From Pseudonocardia asaccharolytica DSM 44247 = NBRC 16224 (GTDB lineage: Bacteria > Actinomycetota > Actinomycetes > Mycobacteriales > Pseudonocardiaceae), in contig NZ_AUII01000009.1 in assembly GCF_000423625.1 (NCBI RefSeq), positions 62,001 to 126,000 of the forward strand: 64,000 nt of DNA, given 5' to 3'. A program made the position numbers and the translations under genes. The notes beneath the pieces are model-generated. The model was not told where the DNA came from. It worked only from the letters and a program-made list of their open reading frames with translations, and did no database searches. Of the stretch, positions 24,831 through 34,173 are shown piece by piece. Within the stretch, counting starts at the first letter, position 1. Each line of letters opens with the position of its first letter.

Positions 24831-26348
24831 ATGGCTGAGTTCATCGGTGCGGTCGACCAAGGCACGACCAGCACCCGTTTCATGATCTTCGACCACGGCG
24901 GCAACGAGATAGGTCGCCACCAGCTCGAGCACGAGCAGATCCTGCCGCGAGCGGGCTGGGTCGAGCACAACCCGGTCGAGATCTGGGAGCGCACCTCGGC
25001 GGTGCTCCAGTCCGCGCTCAACACGACCGGCCTGAGCTCTCGCGACCTCGCCGCGCTGGGCATCACCAACCAGCGTGAGACCGCGGTGGTCTGGGACCGG
25101 CGCACCGGGCGGCCGTTCTACAACGCCATCGTCTGGCAGGACACCCGCACCGACCGGATCGCCGCCGCGCTCGACCGCGACGGCCGCGGCGACGTCGTCC
25201 GGCGGAAGGCGGGCCTGCCCCCCGCGACCTACTTCTCCGCCGGCAAGGTCCAGTGGATCCTGGAGAACGTCGACGGCGTACGCGAGGCCGCCGAACGCGG
25301 CCACGCGATCTTCGGCAACACCGACAGCTGGCTGATGTGGAACCTCACCGGCGGCCGGGACGGCGGCGTGCACGTCACCGACGTGACCAACGCCAGCCGC
25401 ACCATGCTGATGGACCTCGAAACCCTGGACTGGGACGACGAGCTGCTCGGGTTCTTCGGCATCCCGCGCCAGATGCTGCCCGAGATCAAACCCAGCTCCT
25501 CGCCCGACCCGTACGGCCTGACCCGTGCCGCGGGCCCGCTGAGCGGCGAGGTGGCGCTCACCGGCGATCTCGGCGACCAACAGGCCGCGACCGTCGGCCA
25601 GGTGTGCTTCGCCCCCGGCGAGGCCAAGAACACCTACGGCACCGGCAACTTCATGCTGCTCAACACCGGTACCGAGCTGGTCCGCTCGAAGGCCGGGCTG
25701 CTGTCCACGGTCTGCTACCGGTTCGGCACCGAGCCCGCGGTCTACGCGCTGGAGGGCTCCATCGCCGTCACCGGCTCGGCGGTGCAGTGGCTGCGCGACC
25801 AGCTGGGCATCATCTCCGGAGCGGCGCAGTCGGAGTCGCTGGCCCGGCAGGTCTCCGACAACGGCGGAGTGTACTTCGTGCCCGCGTTCTCCGGGCTGTT
25901 CGCGCCCTACTGGCGCTCCGATGCGCGCGGCGCGATCGTCGGGTTGTCCCGGTACAACACCAACGCGCATCTGGCCAGGGCCACCCTCGAGGCGATCTGC
26001 TACCAGAGCCGGGACGTCGCCGAGGCCATGGCGGCCGACTCCGGGGTGCAGCTGGAAGTGCTCAAGGTCGACGGCGGCGTCACCGCCAACGAGCTGTGCA
26101 TGCAGATCCAGGCCGACGTGCTCGGCGTGCCGGTCAGCCGTCCGGTCGTCGCCGAGACCACCGCGCTGGGCGCGGCCTACGCGGCCGGGCTCGCCGTCGG
26201 GTTCTGGTCCTCGACCGACGAGCTGCGGGAGAACTGGAACGAGGCCAGGCGGTGGGTCCCGCGGTGGACCGCCGAGCAGCGCAAAACCGGGTACGCCTGC
26301 TGGAAGAAGGCCGTGCAGCGCACCCTGGACTGGGTCGACGTCGGCTGA
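24831..26348 (+). CDS. glpK: Glycerol kinase
   Basis: 505 residues, the usual GlpK length. FGGY-family motifs are intact: [15 protein letters not shown] (ATP), [13 protein letters not shown], the substrate loop [34 protein letters not shown] and the C-terminal signature [13 protein letters not shown] preceded by [13 protein letters not shown]. It phosphorylates glycerol to glycerol 3-phosphate. No glpF or glpD is adjacent. ATG start with a GGAGACGA ribosome-binding site. A dispersed repeat follows the stop. Confidence 0.95.
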   Translation: MAEFIGAVDQGTTSTRFMIFDHGGNEIGRHQLEHEQILPRAGWVEHNPVEIWERTSAVLQSALNTTGLSSRDLAALGITNQRETAVVWDRRTGRPFYNAIVWQDTRTDRIAAALDRDGRGDVVRRKAGLPPATYFSAGKVQWILENVDGVREAAERGHAIFGNTDSWLMWNLTGGRDGGVHVTDVTNASRTMLMDLETLDWDDELLGFFGIPRQMLPEIKPSSSPDPYGLTRAAGPLSGEVALTGDLGDQQAATVGQVCFAPGEAKNTYGTGNFMLLNTGTELVRSKAGLLSTVCYRFGTEPAVYALEGSIAVTGSAVQWLRDQLGIISGAAQSESLARQVSDNGGVYFVPAFSGLFAPYWRSDARGAIVGLSRYNTNAHLARATLEAICYQSRDVAEAMAADSGVQLEVLKVDGGVTANELCMQIQADVLGVPVSRPVVAETTALGAAYAAGLAVGFWSSTDELRENWNEARRWVPRWTAEQRKTGYACWKKAVQRTLDWVDVG

Positions 26349-26361
26349 GGACCGGCCGATG

Positions 26362-26400
26362 CCCGCGAGTCGCGGTATTTCCGAGCGCGAGTCGCGGGGG
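26362..26400 (+). repeat. Dispersed GCGAGTCGCGG-type repeat, copy 4
   Basis: CCCGCGAGTCGCGGTATTTC, then CGAGCGCGAGTCGCGGGGG: two GCGAGTCGCGG units about 22 bp apart, identical in the core to the second unit at 4109. It sits just after glpK and upstream of the MoxR ATPase gene. Confidence 0.8.
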
Positions 26401-26448
26401 CCGAGCTTCCGGTTGACGCGGGGTTCGCCGAGAAGGTCGGATGAGGTG

Positions 26449-27369
26449 ATGACGCCACCCCACCCGACCGCCGCACCCGCCGGCGCGCACCGCGACGCGA
26501 TCGCCCGTGACGTGGTCGGCCGGCGCCGGGAGCTGGACCTCGTGCTGGCCGCCGTGTCGGCGGGGCGGGACATCCTGCTGGAGGGCCCGCCTGGCACGTC
26601 GAAGTCGACGATCCTGCGGGCGATCACCACGAACTGGGACGTGCCGTTCGTCCTGGTCGAGGGTAACGCGGAACTGACGCCGGCCCGGCTCGTCGGGCAC
26701 CACAACCCGGCGCGGGTGCTGCGCGAGGACTACAGCGCCGAGAACTTCGTCCCCGGCCCGCTCGTGGAGGCGATGCAGTCCGGCGGGTTCCTCTACATCG
26801 AGGAGCTCAACCGGGCCCCGGAGGACACACTGAACACGCTGCTGGCGGCGATGGCCGAACGTGAGGTGGCCGTGCCGAGGGTCGGGCTGATCGCCGCGCT
26901 GCCGACGTTCCGGGTGCTGGCCTCGATGAACCCGTTCGACAATGTCGGGACCGCACGGATCTCCGACAGCGTCTACGACCGCTGGTGCCGGCTGGCCATC
27001 GGCTACCAGGACGCCGCCGAGGAACGCGCCATCGTCGCGGTGCGCACCGGCGGGAACGGCGCCGCGGACCAGCAGCTGATCGCGGACGCGGTGGCGCTCA
27101 CCAGGGCCACCCGCACGCACCCCGACCTGCGCCGGGGCAGCTCGGTGCGCGGCGCGATCGACCTGGTCGCGATCGCGGTCGAGCTCGCCGAGCTGGGCTC
27201 CTTCCCGCAGCGGGAGCGGCTGATCCTCGAGGCGGCCCTGCTCGCGCTGTCGGCCCGGATCGGCATGGACGAGACCGTCGACGCGACCCCGGAGCAGGTG
27301 ATCACCGAGATCTGGGAGAACCATTTTTTCTCCGCCCCCGGCGGGCAGCGCCGGGTCCGCACCGGCTGA
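26449..27369 (+). CDS. MoxR-family AAA ATPase
   Basis: 306 residues. Walker A is LLEGPPGTSKSTIL (about 43-56), Walker B is GGFLYIEELNRAPEDTLNTLLAAMAEREV, sensor 1 is FRVLASMNPFD, and the arginine-finger region follows ISDSVYDRWCRL. MoxR ATPases act as chaperones that load cofactors or remodel complexes together with a VWA-domain partner, which is encoded immediately downstream. The ATG at 26449 is preferred over the GTG 3 bp earlier. Confidence 0.88.
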   Translation: MTPPHPTAAPAGAHRDAIARDVVGRRRELDLVLAAVSAGRDILLEGPPGTSKSTILRAITTNWDVPFVLVEGNAELTPARLVGHHNPARVLREDYSAENFVPGPLVEAMQSGGFLYIEELNRAPEDTLNTLLAAMAEREVAVPRVGLIAALPTFRVLASMNPFDNVGTARISDSVYDRWCRLAIGYQDAAEERAIVAVRTGGNGAADQQLIADAVALTRATRTHPDLRRGSSVRGAIDLVAIAVELAELGSFPQRERLILEAALLALSARIGMDETVDATPEQVITEIWENHFFSAPGGQRRVRTG

Positions 27370-28349
27370 ACGTCGACAACGCCGTCACGCTGCCCGGAGC
27401 CGGCGATACCCGACGCGGACTCGCACCGCTGCGCCGCAGGCCGAAACAGCTGGCAGAAGCCCCCGCACTGTTCCAGACGGGCCCGGGCGCGCCGCTGGTC
27501 GTCGAGCTCGGCGACACCCGCGGGACCGGCGACCTCACGGCGCCCGCAGGCGGGCAGGGTGTCGTCGCCACCGCGCAGGCCGCCACCCAGCGCGACATCA
27601 CCGAGCTGCTCGAGGACCGGCCTCCCGATCGCGAGGTCGCCGCGATGGCCCAGCACATCGCGCGCAGGCTGTCGATCCGTCGTCGTCCCCGCGACCCGCG
27701 GGCCCAGCGTGGCGCAGGCACACTCGCCTCGGTCCCGTACCGCTACCGCTCCGACGACATCGACCTCGACAAGACCATCGACGTGCTCACCGAGCGCCCC
27801 GTCCCGGAGGACACCGACATCATCGTGCGCGAGCGGATGCGTTCCCGGCGCGCCGCGGTGTTGATCGTGGACGTATCCGGGTCGATGCGCGGGGAGAAGG
27901 TCCGGATCACGGCGGCAACCGTCGCCGCACTGGCCGCCGAGCTGGCCGACGACCAGCTCGCGCTGGTGGCGTTCTGGTCCGACGCCGCGCTGCTCAAGCG
28001 GCTCGAGGCCGCGGTGGCGCCGGCGAAGCTGCTCGACCAGCTTCTGCGCATCCCGGCCCGCGGACTGACCAACGTCCATTTCGGACTCGCCGTCGCGCAC
28101 GCCGAGCTCGCGGGCTCCGCCGCCCGGCAGCGCACCGCGATCCTGCTCACCGACGCCGTGCACAACGCGGGCCCCGACCCCCGCACGCTCGCCCGCCGCT
28201 TCCCCGAACTGCATGTCCTGCTGCAGACCGACGGCGAGCACGACGTTCCGCTGGCCACCGACCTCGCCCGCCTCGGCCACGGCCGCCTCGCACCCGTCCG
28301 TACCCATCGTGACGCGGCACCGGCCCTCAACCGTCTCCTGGCGGGTTGA
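27366..28349 (+). CDS. VWA-domain protein, MoxR partner
   Basis: 327 residues if read from the point where the frame overlaps the MoxR stop. The C-terminal von Willebrand factor A domain is complete: LIVDVSGSMRGEKVRITAATVAALAAEL has the DxSxS metal site, with GLTNVHFGLAVA and AILLTDAVHN following. The N-terminal third (GDLTAPAGGQGVVATAQAATQRDITELL) looks coding, yet the frame has no ATG, GTG or TTG there. The only overlap-type start is CTG in GGCTGAAC, with CTGA replacing the usual ATGA. The first ATG (about 27645) would remove about 93 residues. Start uncertain. Confidence 0.75.
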   Translation: MNVDNAVTLPGAGDTRRGLAPLRRRPKQLAEAPALFQTGPGAPLVVELGDTRGTGDLTAPAGGQGVVATAQAATQRDITELLEDRPPDREVAAMAQHIARRLSIRRRPRDPRAQRGAGTLASVPYRYRSDDIDLDKTIDVLTERPVPEDTDIIVRERMRSRRAAVLIVDVSGSMRGEKVRITAATVAALAAELADDQLALVAFWSDAALLKRLEAAVAPAKLLDQLLRIPARGLTNVHFGLAVAHAELAGSAARQRTAILLTDAVHNAGPDPRTLARRFPELHVLLQTDGEHDVPLATDLARLGHGRLAPVRTHRDAAPALNRLLAG

Positions 28350-28350
28350 C

Positions 28351-28521
28351 GTGCACCAGGTGGGCGGACTCGTCGATATCTCCGACATCAGGGCAGCGGC
28401 CGAGCGGATCAGCAGGCATGTCCTGCGCACCGCGACGCTGCCGAGCCCGGGGCTGAGCGCGCATCTGGGTGTGCCGGTGACCGGCGAGCTGGAGCTTCGG
28501 GTGGCTTCGCCTCATGAGCGC
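28351..28521 (+). pseudogene. N-terminal fragment of a PLP-dependent serine/threonine dehydratase
   Basis: From a GTG the frame encodes VDISDIRAAAERISRHVLRT, ATLPSPGLSAHLGVPV and TGELELRVASPHER. This parallels the first 50 residues of threonine dehydratase-like proteins (DIRAA..RI...V.RTPL..S..LS..LG..V..K.E), then stops before the PLP-lysine motif. The rest of the gene is gone. Confidence 0.55.
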
Positions 28522-28530
28522 CGGGTAACG

Positions 28531-29013
28531 CTATCGCGGTATGCGACGCGCACGGGCGCGCTCGCGCACGATGAGGACGACGATCGCGACGTCGATCGCG
28601 GCGAGGAACGGCAGCACCACCGAGCCGGTCTGCGTGGCGCGGAAGATCTCGTATCCCGCGAACGCCCCCAGCACGACGATCGCGATCGGGTAGGCGGGCG
28701 ACCACCGGCGCAGCAGCGCCACGACCAGCGCGACCTTCACGATGCCGTGCAGGGCGAGATAGAGCACCGCGAACGTCCGGTTACCGGAGGCGAACTCGGC
28801 GGTGCCCGCCACGAAGTGGCGGGCGAGCGAGCCGTCGGGCGGCCCGAGCAGGTCGTGCGCCAGCACCTCGCCCACCAGCCGGTGCACCGTCGCGCCCGAG
28901 ACCAGCAGCAACACGACGGCCCCGATCAGCTCCGCGGCCCCGTCGATCCCCTTGATCAGCAGCGCGAACCCGAACAGCCGATCGGTGGCGTTCGCGGCCC
29001 GAGGTTCGTTCAC
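28531..29013 (-). CDS. DUF2127 membrane protein
   Basis: 160 residues with four hydrophobic helices (about 10-32, 65-90, 95-117 and 125-147) and the DUF2127 pattern FGFALLIKGIDGAAELIGA, LHGIVKVALVVALLRRW, AYPIAIVVLGAFAGYEIFR. Function unknown. The GTG start shares bases with the stop of the upstream YncE-like gene (GTGA), so the two are translationally coupled, hinting at a shared envelope role. Confidence 0.8.
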   Translation of the reverse strand: MNEPRAANATDRLFGFALLIKGIDGAAELIGAVVLLLVSGATVHRLVGEVLAHDLLGPPDGSLARHFVAGTAEFASGNRTFAVLYLALHGIVKVALVVALLRRWSPAYPIAIVVLGAFAGYEIFRATQTGSVVLPFLAAIDVAIVVLIVRERARARRIPR

Positions 29014-30173
29014 CGGGTGATCCCGGTGTGCCCCAGCGAGTACCGGCCCGGCTGCGGCCACACGCAGAGCCCGTGCGGGCCGGCGCCGACGGGGATCTTC
29101 TTGATCAGATGCCCGTCACCGGTGGACAGCACGTACACCGTCGCGTCGTACCGCCCGGACAGCCACAGCTGGCTGCCGTCGGCGGTCACATTGCCCATGT
29201 CCGGGCTTCCGCCACCCGGGATCCGCCACTTCGTCAGCACCGCGCCGGTGTAGGCGTCCAGCACGCTGACGCTGCCCTCGTGCCGATTGGTGACGAAGAG
29301 CCGGGTGGCGTCGCGGGACAGGTAGAGCCCGTGCGCACCGTGTCCGGTGGGGATCTCGCGCAGCACCTTCGTCGCCGCGGCATCGAGCACCCAGAGACCG
29401 TTCTGCTGGCTGTCGGCGATGTAGAACACCGAACCGTCCGGGGCGAGTTTGATGTCCTGCGGCCCCATCCTGGAGTTGCGGACCGGCATGTCGATCATCC
29501 GCAGCAGCTTCCGGTTCACCACGTCGACGACGGCGATGCGGCCGGCGAACTCGCAGGTGAAAACGGCGGTCCGGCCGTCAGGGGTGAACTCGGCGTGGTC
29601 GATGCCCGCACAGTCCGGGGTGAGCAGCTGGCCCTGCTCGGCCCAGGTATGCGGGTCGTAGAAGACCAGCCGCTTGCGCGCCTCGGCGACCGAGATGGCC
29701 GACGTCCCGTCCAGCGTGAAGTACAGGTTGTAGGGATCGATCACCGGGATGCTCGGGCCCGGCAGCCCGGTCCGCGGGTCGAACGGGGTGAGCTTGTTGC
29801 CGGTGTCGTCGCTGGCGTAGAGGGTCCGCATGTCATATGACGGGACGACGTGCTGCAGCTCCCCACCGAGCCGGTACTTCCCGACCACCGCGTAACTGGC
29901 CGGGTCGATCACCCATACGTCTCCCGACTTGGTGTGCGGCACATACACCAGCGGTCTCGCGGCTCTCGCGGCGTCGGACAGCATGCCGGCGCCCGCGCTC
30001 GCATAGATGTTGTGTCGGTCGAGCACCGGCGGCATCCCGGGTGGCGGGGCGGTCGCCGGGGCGGCGGTCGCGGGTACCTGTGCCGCGGGACCCGGCGGCG
30101 GCGCCGGGCCCGCCGCGCAGCCGGCGAGCAACAGCGCGGCCGCGATCAGCCACGGCGTTCGGGATGATCTCAT
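29010..30173 (-). CDS. YncE-like beta-propeller lipoprotein
   Basis: 387 residues. The signal peptide ends in lipobox LLAGC, then a Pro/Ala-rich linker (about 20-50). It continues as a seven-bladed YVTN-type propeller: VWVIDPASYAVVGKYRLGG, IAVVDVVNRKLLRMIDMP, LWVLDAAATKVLREIPTGHGAHGLYLSRD, VSVLDAYTGAVLTKW, VYVLSTGDGHLIKKIPVGAGPHGL. Such proteins are exported binding scaffolds, role unknown. ATG at 30173; a GTG lies directly before it. Confidence 0.85.
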   Translation of the reverse strand: MRSSRTPWLIAAALLLAGCAAGPAPPPGPAAQVPATAAPATAPPPGMPPVLDRHNIYASAGAGMLSDAARAARPLVYVPHTKSGDVWVIDPASYAVVGKYRLGGELQHVVPSYDMRTLYASDDTGNKLTPFDPRTGLPGPSIPVIDPYNLYFTLDGTSAISVAEARKRLVFYDPHTWAEQGQLLTPDCAGIDHAEFTPDGRTAVFTCEFAGRIAVVDVVNRKLLRMIDMPVRNSRMGPQDIKLAPDGSVFYIADSQQNGLWVLDAAATKVLREIPTGHGAHGLYLSRDATRLFVTNRHEGSVSVLDAYTGAVLTKWRIPGGGSPDMGNVTADGSQLWLSGRYDATVYVLSTGDGHLIKKIPVGAGPHGLCVWPQPGRYSLGHTGITR

Positions 30174-30197
30174 CACCTGCGCCCCCAGACCGGTCGA

Positions 30198-31742
30198 TCA
30201 GCGCTCCGCTGCAGTCATGTGCTCGGCGCGCAGCTGCCTCTTGAGGAGTTTGCCGGACTCGGTGCGCGGCAGCAGAGCTCGCTCGCTCCACGTCCGCGGA
30301 CATTTGTACCCGGCGAGATGCAGGCGCACATGCATGTCGAGGTCGTCCGGATCGAGCGCGCGGCCCGGACGGGGCACCACCACCGCGTGCACTGATTCGC
30401 CCCATTCGGCCGACGGCACCCCGAACACGGCGGCGTCGTCGACGTCGGGGTGGGCGTACAGCACCGCCTCGATCTCGACGGGATACACGTTCATCCCACC
30501 GGTGATGATCATGTCGCCGAGCCGGTCGCAGATGTAGAGGTAGCCCTCCTCGTCGAGATAGCCGACGTCGCCGACGGACTTCCAGCCGTCGCGATCCCCG
30601 GCGGGGCCGTGACCGTGGTAGCCGCGGTAGGTCGACGACGACCGGACGAACAGCTCCCCGGCGACTCCGCTCGCCGCCGGTTTCCCGTTCGCGTCGAGCA
30701 CCGCGACCTCGACGCCGGGCACCGGCAGCCCGCAGGAACCGGGCTTGCGCAGCTGGTCCTCCGGGGCGAGCACGGTGTCGACGCCGAGCTCGGTGGAGCC
30801 GTAGACCTCGAAGAGGAAGCCGCCACCGAACCGCGCGATCACCTCCTGTTTGAGGGCATACGGCATGGGCGCCGCGTTGACCACCAACGACCGCATCGAC
30901 GAGAGGTCGGCGTGTCTGAGCGCCTCGGCGGGTAGCGAGACGATCCGCTTGAGCGGTGTCGGCGCGGTGAACGTGTTCGTCACCCGATGCTCGCGGACCA
31001 GCTCGAGCCAGCGCCGGACGTCGAAGCGGCGCATGAGCACCACCGTGGCGCCGAGCGTGTGGTTCAGGCTCGCCCAGGCCAGCGGCCCGGAGTGGTAGAG
31101 CGGCCCGGTGGTCAGATGTACCTCGTTACCGGGCCGTAGCCGCAGCGTCCGCACCAGCGCGGCGGTCATCTCCGGGTCGGGCGGCCCGCGGAGCGCGCCC
31201 TTGGGTTTCCCGGTCGTCCCCGAGGTGTAGATCATCGAGCCGCCCGGTCGCGCGGGGGCCCCAGGTTCGGTCTCCGTGCCGCCGGCCAGCACATCGTCCC
31301 AGGCCAGCGCCCCGGCGGTGCCGAGACGGGGCTCGCCGCCGAAGACGAGGACATGCCGCACCACGGGCAGCGACGCCCGGATCTCCGCGACCCGATCGGC
31401 CTGCTCCGCGTCGACCACGACGAGCACGGCCTTGCTGTCGGCGATCACGTAGCGCATCTCGTCGGCGGTGAACCGGTAGGCCAGCGGCACCGCCATCAGC
31501 TGGATCTTGCGCGCGGCGTGCAGGAACGTGATCACCTCACGACTGTTCGGGCCGCACCACACCGCGCGGTCGCCCGGCCGGAACCCGAACCCGAGCAGGC
31601 CGTGCGCGAGCCGGTTGACCAGCGCGTTGAGCTCGCCGAAGCCGATGGCCCCGTGGTCGTCGATGATCGCGGGGCGCCCGGGATCCGCGGCCGCGTGGCC
31701 GGCGAGCGCATCGGGGACGGGGGCGGTGGGATCGGCGACCAT
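30198..31742 (-). CDS. Acyl-CoA synthetase (AMP-forming), FadD-like
   Basis: 514 residues of the ANL superfamily. YTSGTTGKPKGAL is the phosphate loop, FEVYGSTELGVDTVL carries the A5 Tyr-Gly-Thr-type motif, SVGDVGYLDEEGYLYICDR is the A7/A8 hinge, and GGMNVYPVEIEAVLYAHPDV with the terminal ESGKLLKRQLR lysine completes it. It activates a carboxylic acid as acyl-CoA; substrate unknown. ATG at 31742 follows a good AGGAGG ribosome-binding site. It lies downstream of gnd on the same strand, but about 100 bp separate them. Confidence 0.88.
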   Translation of the reverse strand: MVADPTAPVPDALAGHAAADPGRPAIIDDHGAIGFGELNALVNRLAHGLLGFGFRPGDRAVWCGPNSREVITFLHAARKIQLMAVPLAYRFTADEMRYVIADSKAVLVVVDAEQADRVAEIRASLPVVRHVLVFGGEPRLGTAGALAWDDVLAGGTETEPGAPARPGGSMIYTSGTTGKPKGALRGPPDPEMTAALVRTLRLRPGNEVHLTTGPLYHSGPLAWASLNHTLGATVVLMRRFDVRRWLELVREHRVTNTFTAPTPLKRIVSLPAEALRHADLSSMRSLVVNAAPMPYALKQEVIARFGGGFLFEVYGSTELGVDTVLAPEDQLRKPGSCGLPVPGVEVAVLDANGKPAASGVAGELFVRSSSTYRGYHGHGPAGDRDGWKSVGDVGYLDEEGYLYICDRLGDMIITGGMNVYPVEIEAVLYAHPDVDDAAVFGVPSAEWGESVHAVVVPRPGRALDPDDLDMHVRLHLAGYKCPRTWSERALLPRTESGKLLKRQLRAEHMTAAER

Positions 31743-31841
31743 CGGACGACCTCCTGCACGCGACGACGGGTGCCACCCCACTGTGGTGCATCACCGCGCC
31801 CCGGGGAACTCCTCGCGGACCCGGCGGTGAGCCGGGCCCGC

Positions 31842-33281
31842 TCAGCCGTCGGTGCGGACCTCGACGCCGTCCTGGGCCCAACGGGTGTGGAAGCTGCCCT
31901 CGGCGTCGAGCCGCCGGTAGGTGTGCGCCCCGAAGTAGTCCCGCAGCCCCTGGATGAGGTTGGCCGGGCCGCGCTCGCGACGGTAGCCGTCGTAGTAGGA
32001 CAGCGACGAGGAGAAGGCCGGGATCGCGACCCCGTGCTCGGTGGCCATCATGACCACCCGCCGCCAGGCGTCCTGCGCGTTCGCCACCGCCTCGGTGAAA
32101 TACGGCACCATCAGCAGGTTGTCCAGGTCAGGGTGCTCGGCGTAGGCGTCGCGGATCCGGTTGAGAAACTGCGCCCGGATGATGCAGCCGCCCCGCCAGA
32201 TCGTGGCCATCGCGCCCAGATCGAGGTTCCATCCGTTGGCGATCGAGGCGGCACGCATCTGCGCGAAGCCCTGCGCGTAGGCGACGACCTTGCTCGCGTA
32301 CAGCGCCTCGCGGATGTCGTCGACCAGGTCCGGACGGTGCTCGCCGCGGCCCGGCGCCGGGCCGGCGAGCGTGGCCGCCGCGGCCCCGCGCTCGTCACGC
32401 AGCGCCGAGAGGGTGCGCGCGAACACCGCCTCGGTGATGGCGGTCAGCGGGACGCCGAGCTCGAGCGCGTCGATGGCCGTCCAGCGCCCCGTGCCCTTCT
32501 GCTCGGCCTGGTCGACGATGACGTCGACGAGCGGGCCGCCGGTGCGCTCGTCGGTCTTCACGAGCACCTTCCCGGTGATCTCGATGAGGAACGACTCCAG
32601 GTCCCCGGTGTTCCATTCGGAGAAGATCGAGCCGATGGCCGGGGCGTCGAGCCCGGCGACGTGGGTGAGCAGGTCGTAGGCTTCGGCGATCAGCTGGATA
32701 TCGGCGTACTCGATGCCGTTGTGCACCATCTTCACGTAGTGCCCGGCCCCGTCGGGGCCGACGTGGGTGCAGCAGGGCGTGCCGTCGACCTGCGCGGCGA
32801 TGGACGCCAGGACCTCCTCGACCTCCGCATAGGCCGCCGGGTGCCCGCCGGGCATGATGCTCGGCCCGAGCAGTGCCCCTTCCTCACCGCCGGACACCCC
32901 GATCCCCATGAACCGCAGGCCGTGGCGCGCGCAGTCCTCGGTGCGCCGCTTCGTGTCGGCGAAATGCGAGTTGCCGGCGTCGATGATGATGTCGCCCGGA
33001 TCGAGCAGCGGTACCAACTCGCCGATCACCCCGTCGACCGGGGCGCCCGCCTTGACCATGACGATGATCCGCCGGGGTTTCTCCAAGACCGCGACGAAGT
33101 CCTCCAGGGTCTCCGCCCCGGTGAACGTGCCCTCCTGCCCGTGGGCCTCGATGAACTCGGTCGTCCGCGCGGTCGTTCTGTTGTGCACGGCGACCGGGAC
33201 GCCGTGGCGCGCGATGTTGCGGGCCAGGTTGGCCCCCATCACCGCGAGCCCAGTGACCCCGATCCGGCTCTGTCCCGTCAT
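31842..33281 (-). CDS. gnd: 6-phosphogluconate dehydrogenase, decarboxylating
   Basis: 479 residues, the long NADP-dependent type. GVTGLAVMGANLARNIARHG is the N-terminal Rossmann motif, with NRTT selecting NADP. MGIGVSGGEEGALLGPSIMPGG is the substrate-binding signature, and the catalytic Lys lies in GAGHYVKMVHNGIEYAD. The helical C-terminal domain runs to YRRLDAEGSFHTRW. It converts 6-phosphogluconate to ribulose 5-phosphate and NADPH, the product used by the prk encoded elsewhere in this window. A long palindrome lies 39 bp upstream of its start. Confidence 0.96.
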   Translation of the reverse strand: MTGQSRIGVTGLAVMGANLARNIARHGVPVAVHNRTTARTTEFIEAHGQEGTFTGAETLEDFVAVLEKPRRIIVMVKAGAPVDGVIGELVPLLDPGDIIIDAGNSHFADTKRRTEDCARHGLRFMGIGVSGGEEGALLGPSIMPGGHPAAYAEVEEVLASIAAQVDGTPCCTHVGPDGAGHYVKMVHNGIEYADIQLIAEAYDLLTHVAGLDAPAIGSIFSEWNTGDLESFLIEITGKVLVKTDERTGGPLVDVIVDQAEQKGTGRWTAIDALELGVPLTAITEAVFARTLSALRDERGAAAATLAGPAPGRGEHRPDLVDDIREALYASKVVAYAQGFAQMRAASIANGWNLDLGAMATIWRGGCIIRAQFLNRIRDAYAEHPDLDNLLMVPYFTEAVANAQDAWRRVVMMATEHGVAIPAFSSSLSYYDGYRRERGPANLIQGLRDYFGAHTYRRLDAEGSFHTRWAQDGVEVRTDG

Positions 33282-33319
33282 CGTCGCTCCCTCGTTGCGC
33301 TGTGCGTCCTCGCGGTCAT

Positions 33320-33365
33320 CCTGTGAGTGCGTAACAGTGTCCTAACACTGTTACGCACTCACAGG
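33320..33365. terminator. 46-bp palindrome, dispersed family copy B
   Basis: 21-bp perfect arms starting CCTGTGAGTGCGTAACAGTG with a 4-nt centre (CCTA); one base differs from copy A at 9564. It lies 3 bp beyond the stop of the minus-strand SCO1664-family gene, the same placement as copy A beyond its gene. Confidence 0.8.
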
Positions 33366-33368
33366 GGG

Positions 33369-34163
33369 TCAGAAGGCGGGCCAGGGGATGGCGGGCCCGT
33401 AGCCGGAGGGCTCGGGGTAGCACCGCTGCCGCAGCAGGGCATCCACCCGGGCCGACAACGCCGCGACCTCTCGGCGGGTCACGTGCTCGCCCAACGTCTC
33501 GCACAGCCCGCCGTCGAGCGCGGCGCGCAGCTTGCGCAGCCCGGCCAGCACGTCGTCGGGCAGCTGTTGGCCGATCCAGCCCCACAGCACGGTGCGCAGC
33601 TTGTCCTCGGCGTGCAGCGTCAACCCGTGGTCGACGCCGTAGATCCGGCCGTCGGCCCCAGCGAGCACGTGCCCGCCCTTGCGGTCGGCATTGTTGACGA
33701 TGACGTCGAACACGGCCATCGCCCGCAGCTCGGGCAGATCGGCGTGGGCGAGCACCGCGGGTTCGCCGAGCCGGTCGCGGGCGCGCAGCACCGCGAGCCA
33801 TCCGGGCGGGAGGTCCGAGGGCGAACAGACGTCGACGAGCTCACGCTCGTCGTCGGTCTCCACCCAGACCTGCACCATTCCGGGTCCGAACGGGCCGTCG
33901 CGCAGCAGCGTCGGCGGGACGACGTGCCAGCCGGCGGCCTCCGAGACCAGGAAGCTGGCGACCTCGCGGCCGGCCAGGGTCCCGTCCGGGAAGTCCCACA
34001 GCGGGCGCTCGCCGCGGATCGGTTTGTAGACGCAGCGCAGGTCGACGCCGTCGAGGGCGATGGCGCCGAAGAGGGTGGCGTTCGAGGCGTCGACCAGCCG
34101 TCCGGTGATCTCGATCCGGCCGTCGCGCAGCGCTCCCGGCACCGCCGGGTCGAGGGGGTCCAA
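33369..34163 (-). CDS. SCO1664-family protein (PI3/PI4-kinase-like fold)
   Basis: 264 residues of the TIGR03843/SCO1664 family, distantly related to phosphatidylinositol kinases. CVYKPIRGERPLWDFPDGTLAGREVASFLVSEA gives the Lys-Pro nucleotide-binding strand, and AVFDVIVNNADRKGGHVL with IYGVDHGLTLH provides DxxxxNxDRxxxN-like and metal-binding D-H-G motifs. The substrate is unknown. TTG start (LDPLDP...), 10 bp after the DUF3090 stop. The order DUF3090-SCO1664 with MSMEG_4193 upstream is a conserved actinobacterial block. Confidence 0.85.
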   Translation of the reverse strand: MDPLDPAVPGALRDGRIEITGRLVDASNATLFGAIALDGVDLRCVYKPIRGERPLWDFPDGTLAGREVASFLVSEAAGWHVVPPTLLRDGPFGPGMVQVWVETDDERELVDVCSPSDLPPGWLAVLRARDRLGEPAVLAHADLPELRAMAVFDVIVNNADRKGGHVLAGADGRIYGVDHGLTLHAEDKLRTVLWGWIGQQLPDDVLAGLRKLRAALDGGLCETLGEHVTRREVAALSARVDALLRQRCYPEPSGYGPAIPWPAF

Positions 34164-34173
34164 GTGCGTGAAT

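Noticed and set aside
28351-28521. Short plus-strand frame read as a complete small gene
   Set aside because: It matches only the start of a PLP-dependent dehydratase and ends before any functional motif, so it is treated as a fragment.
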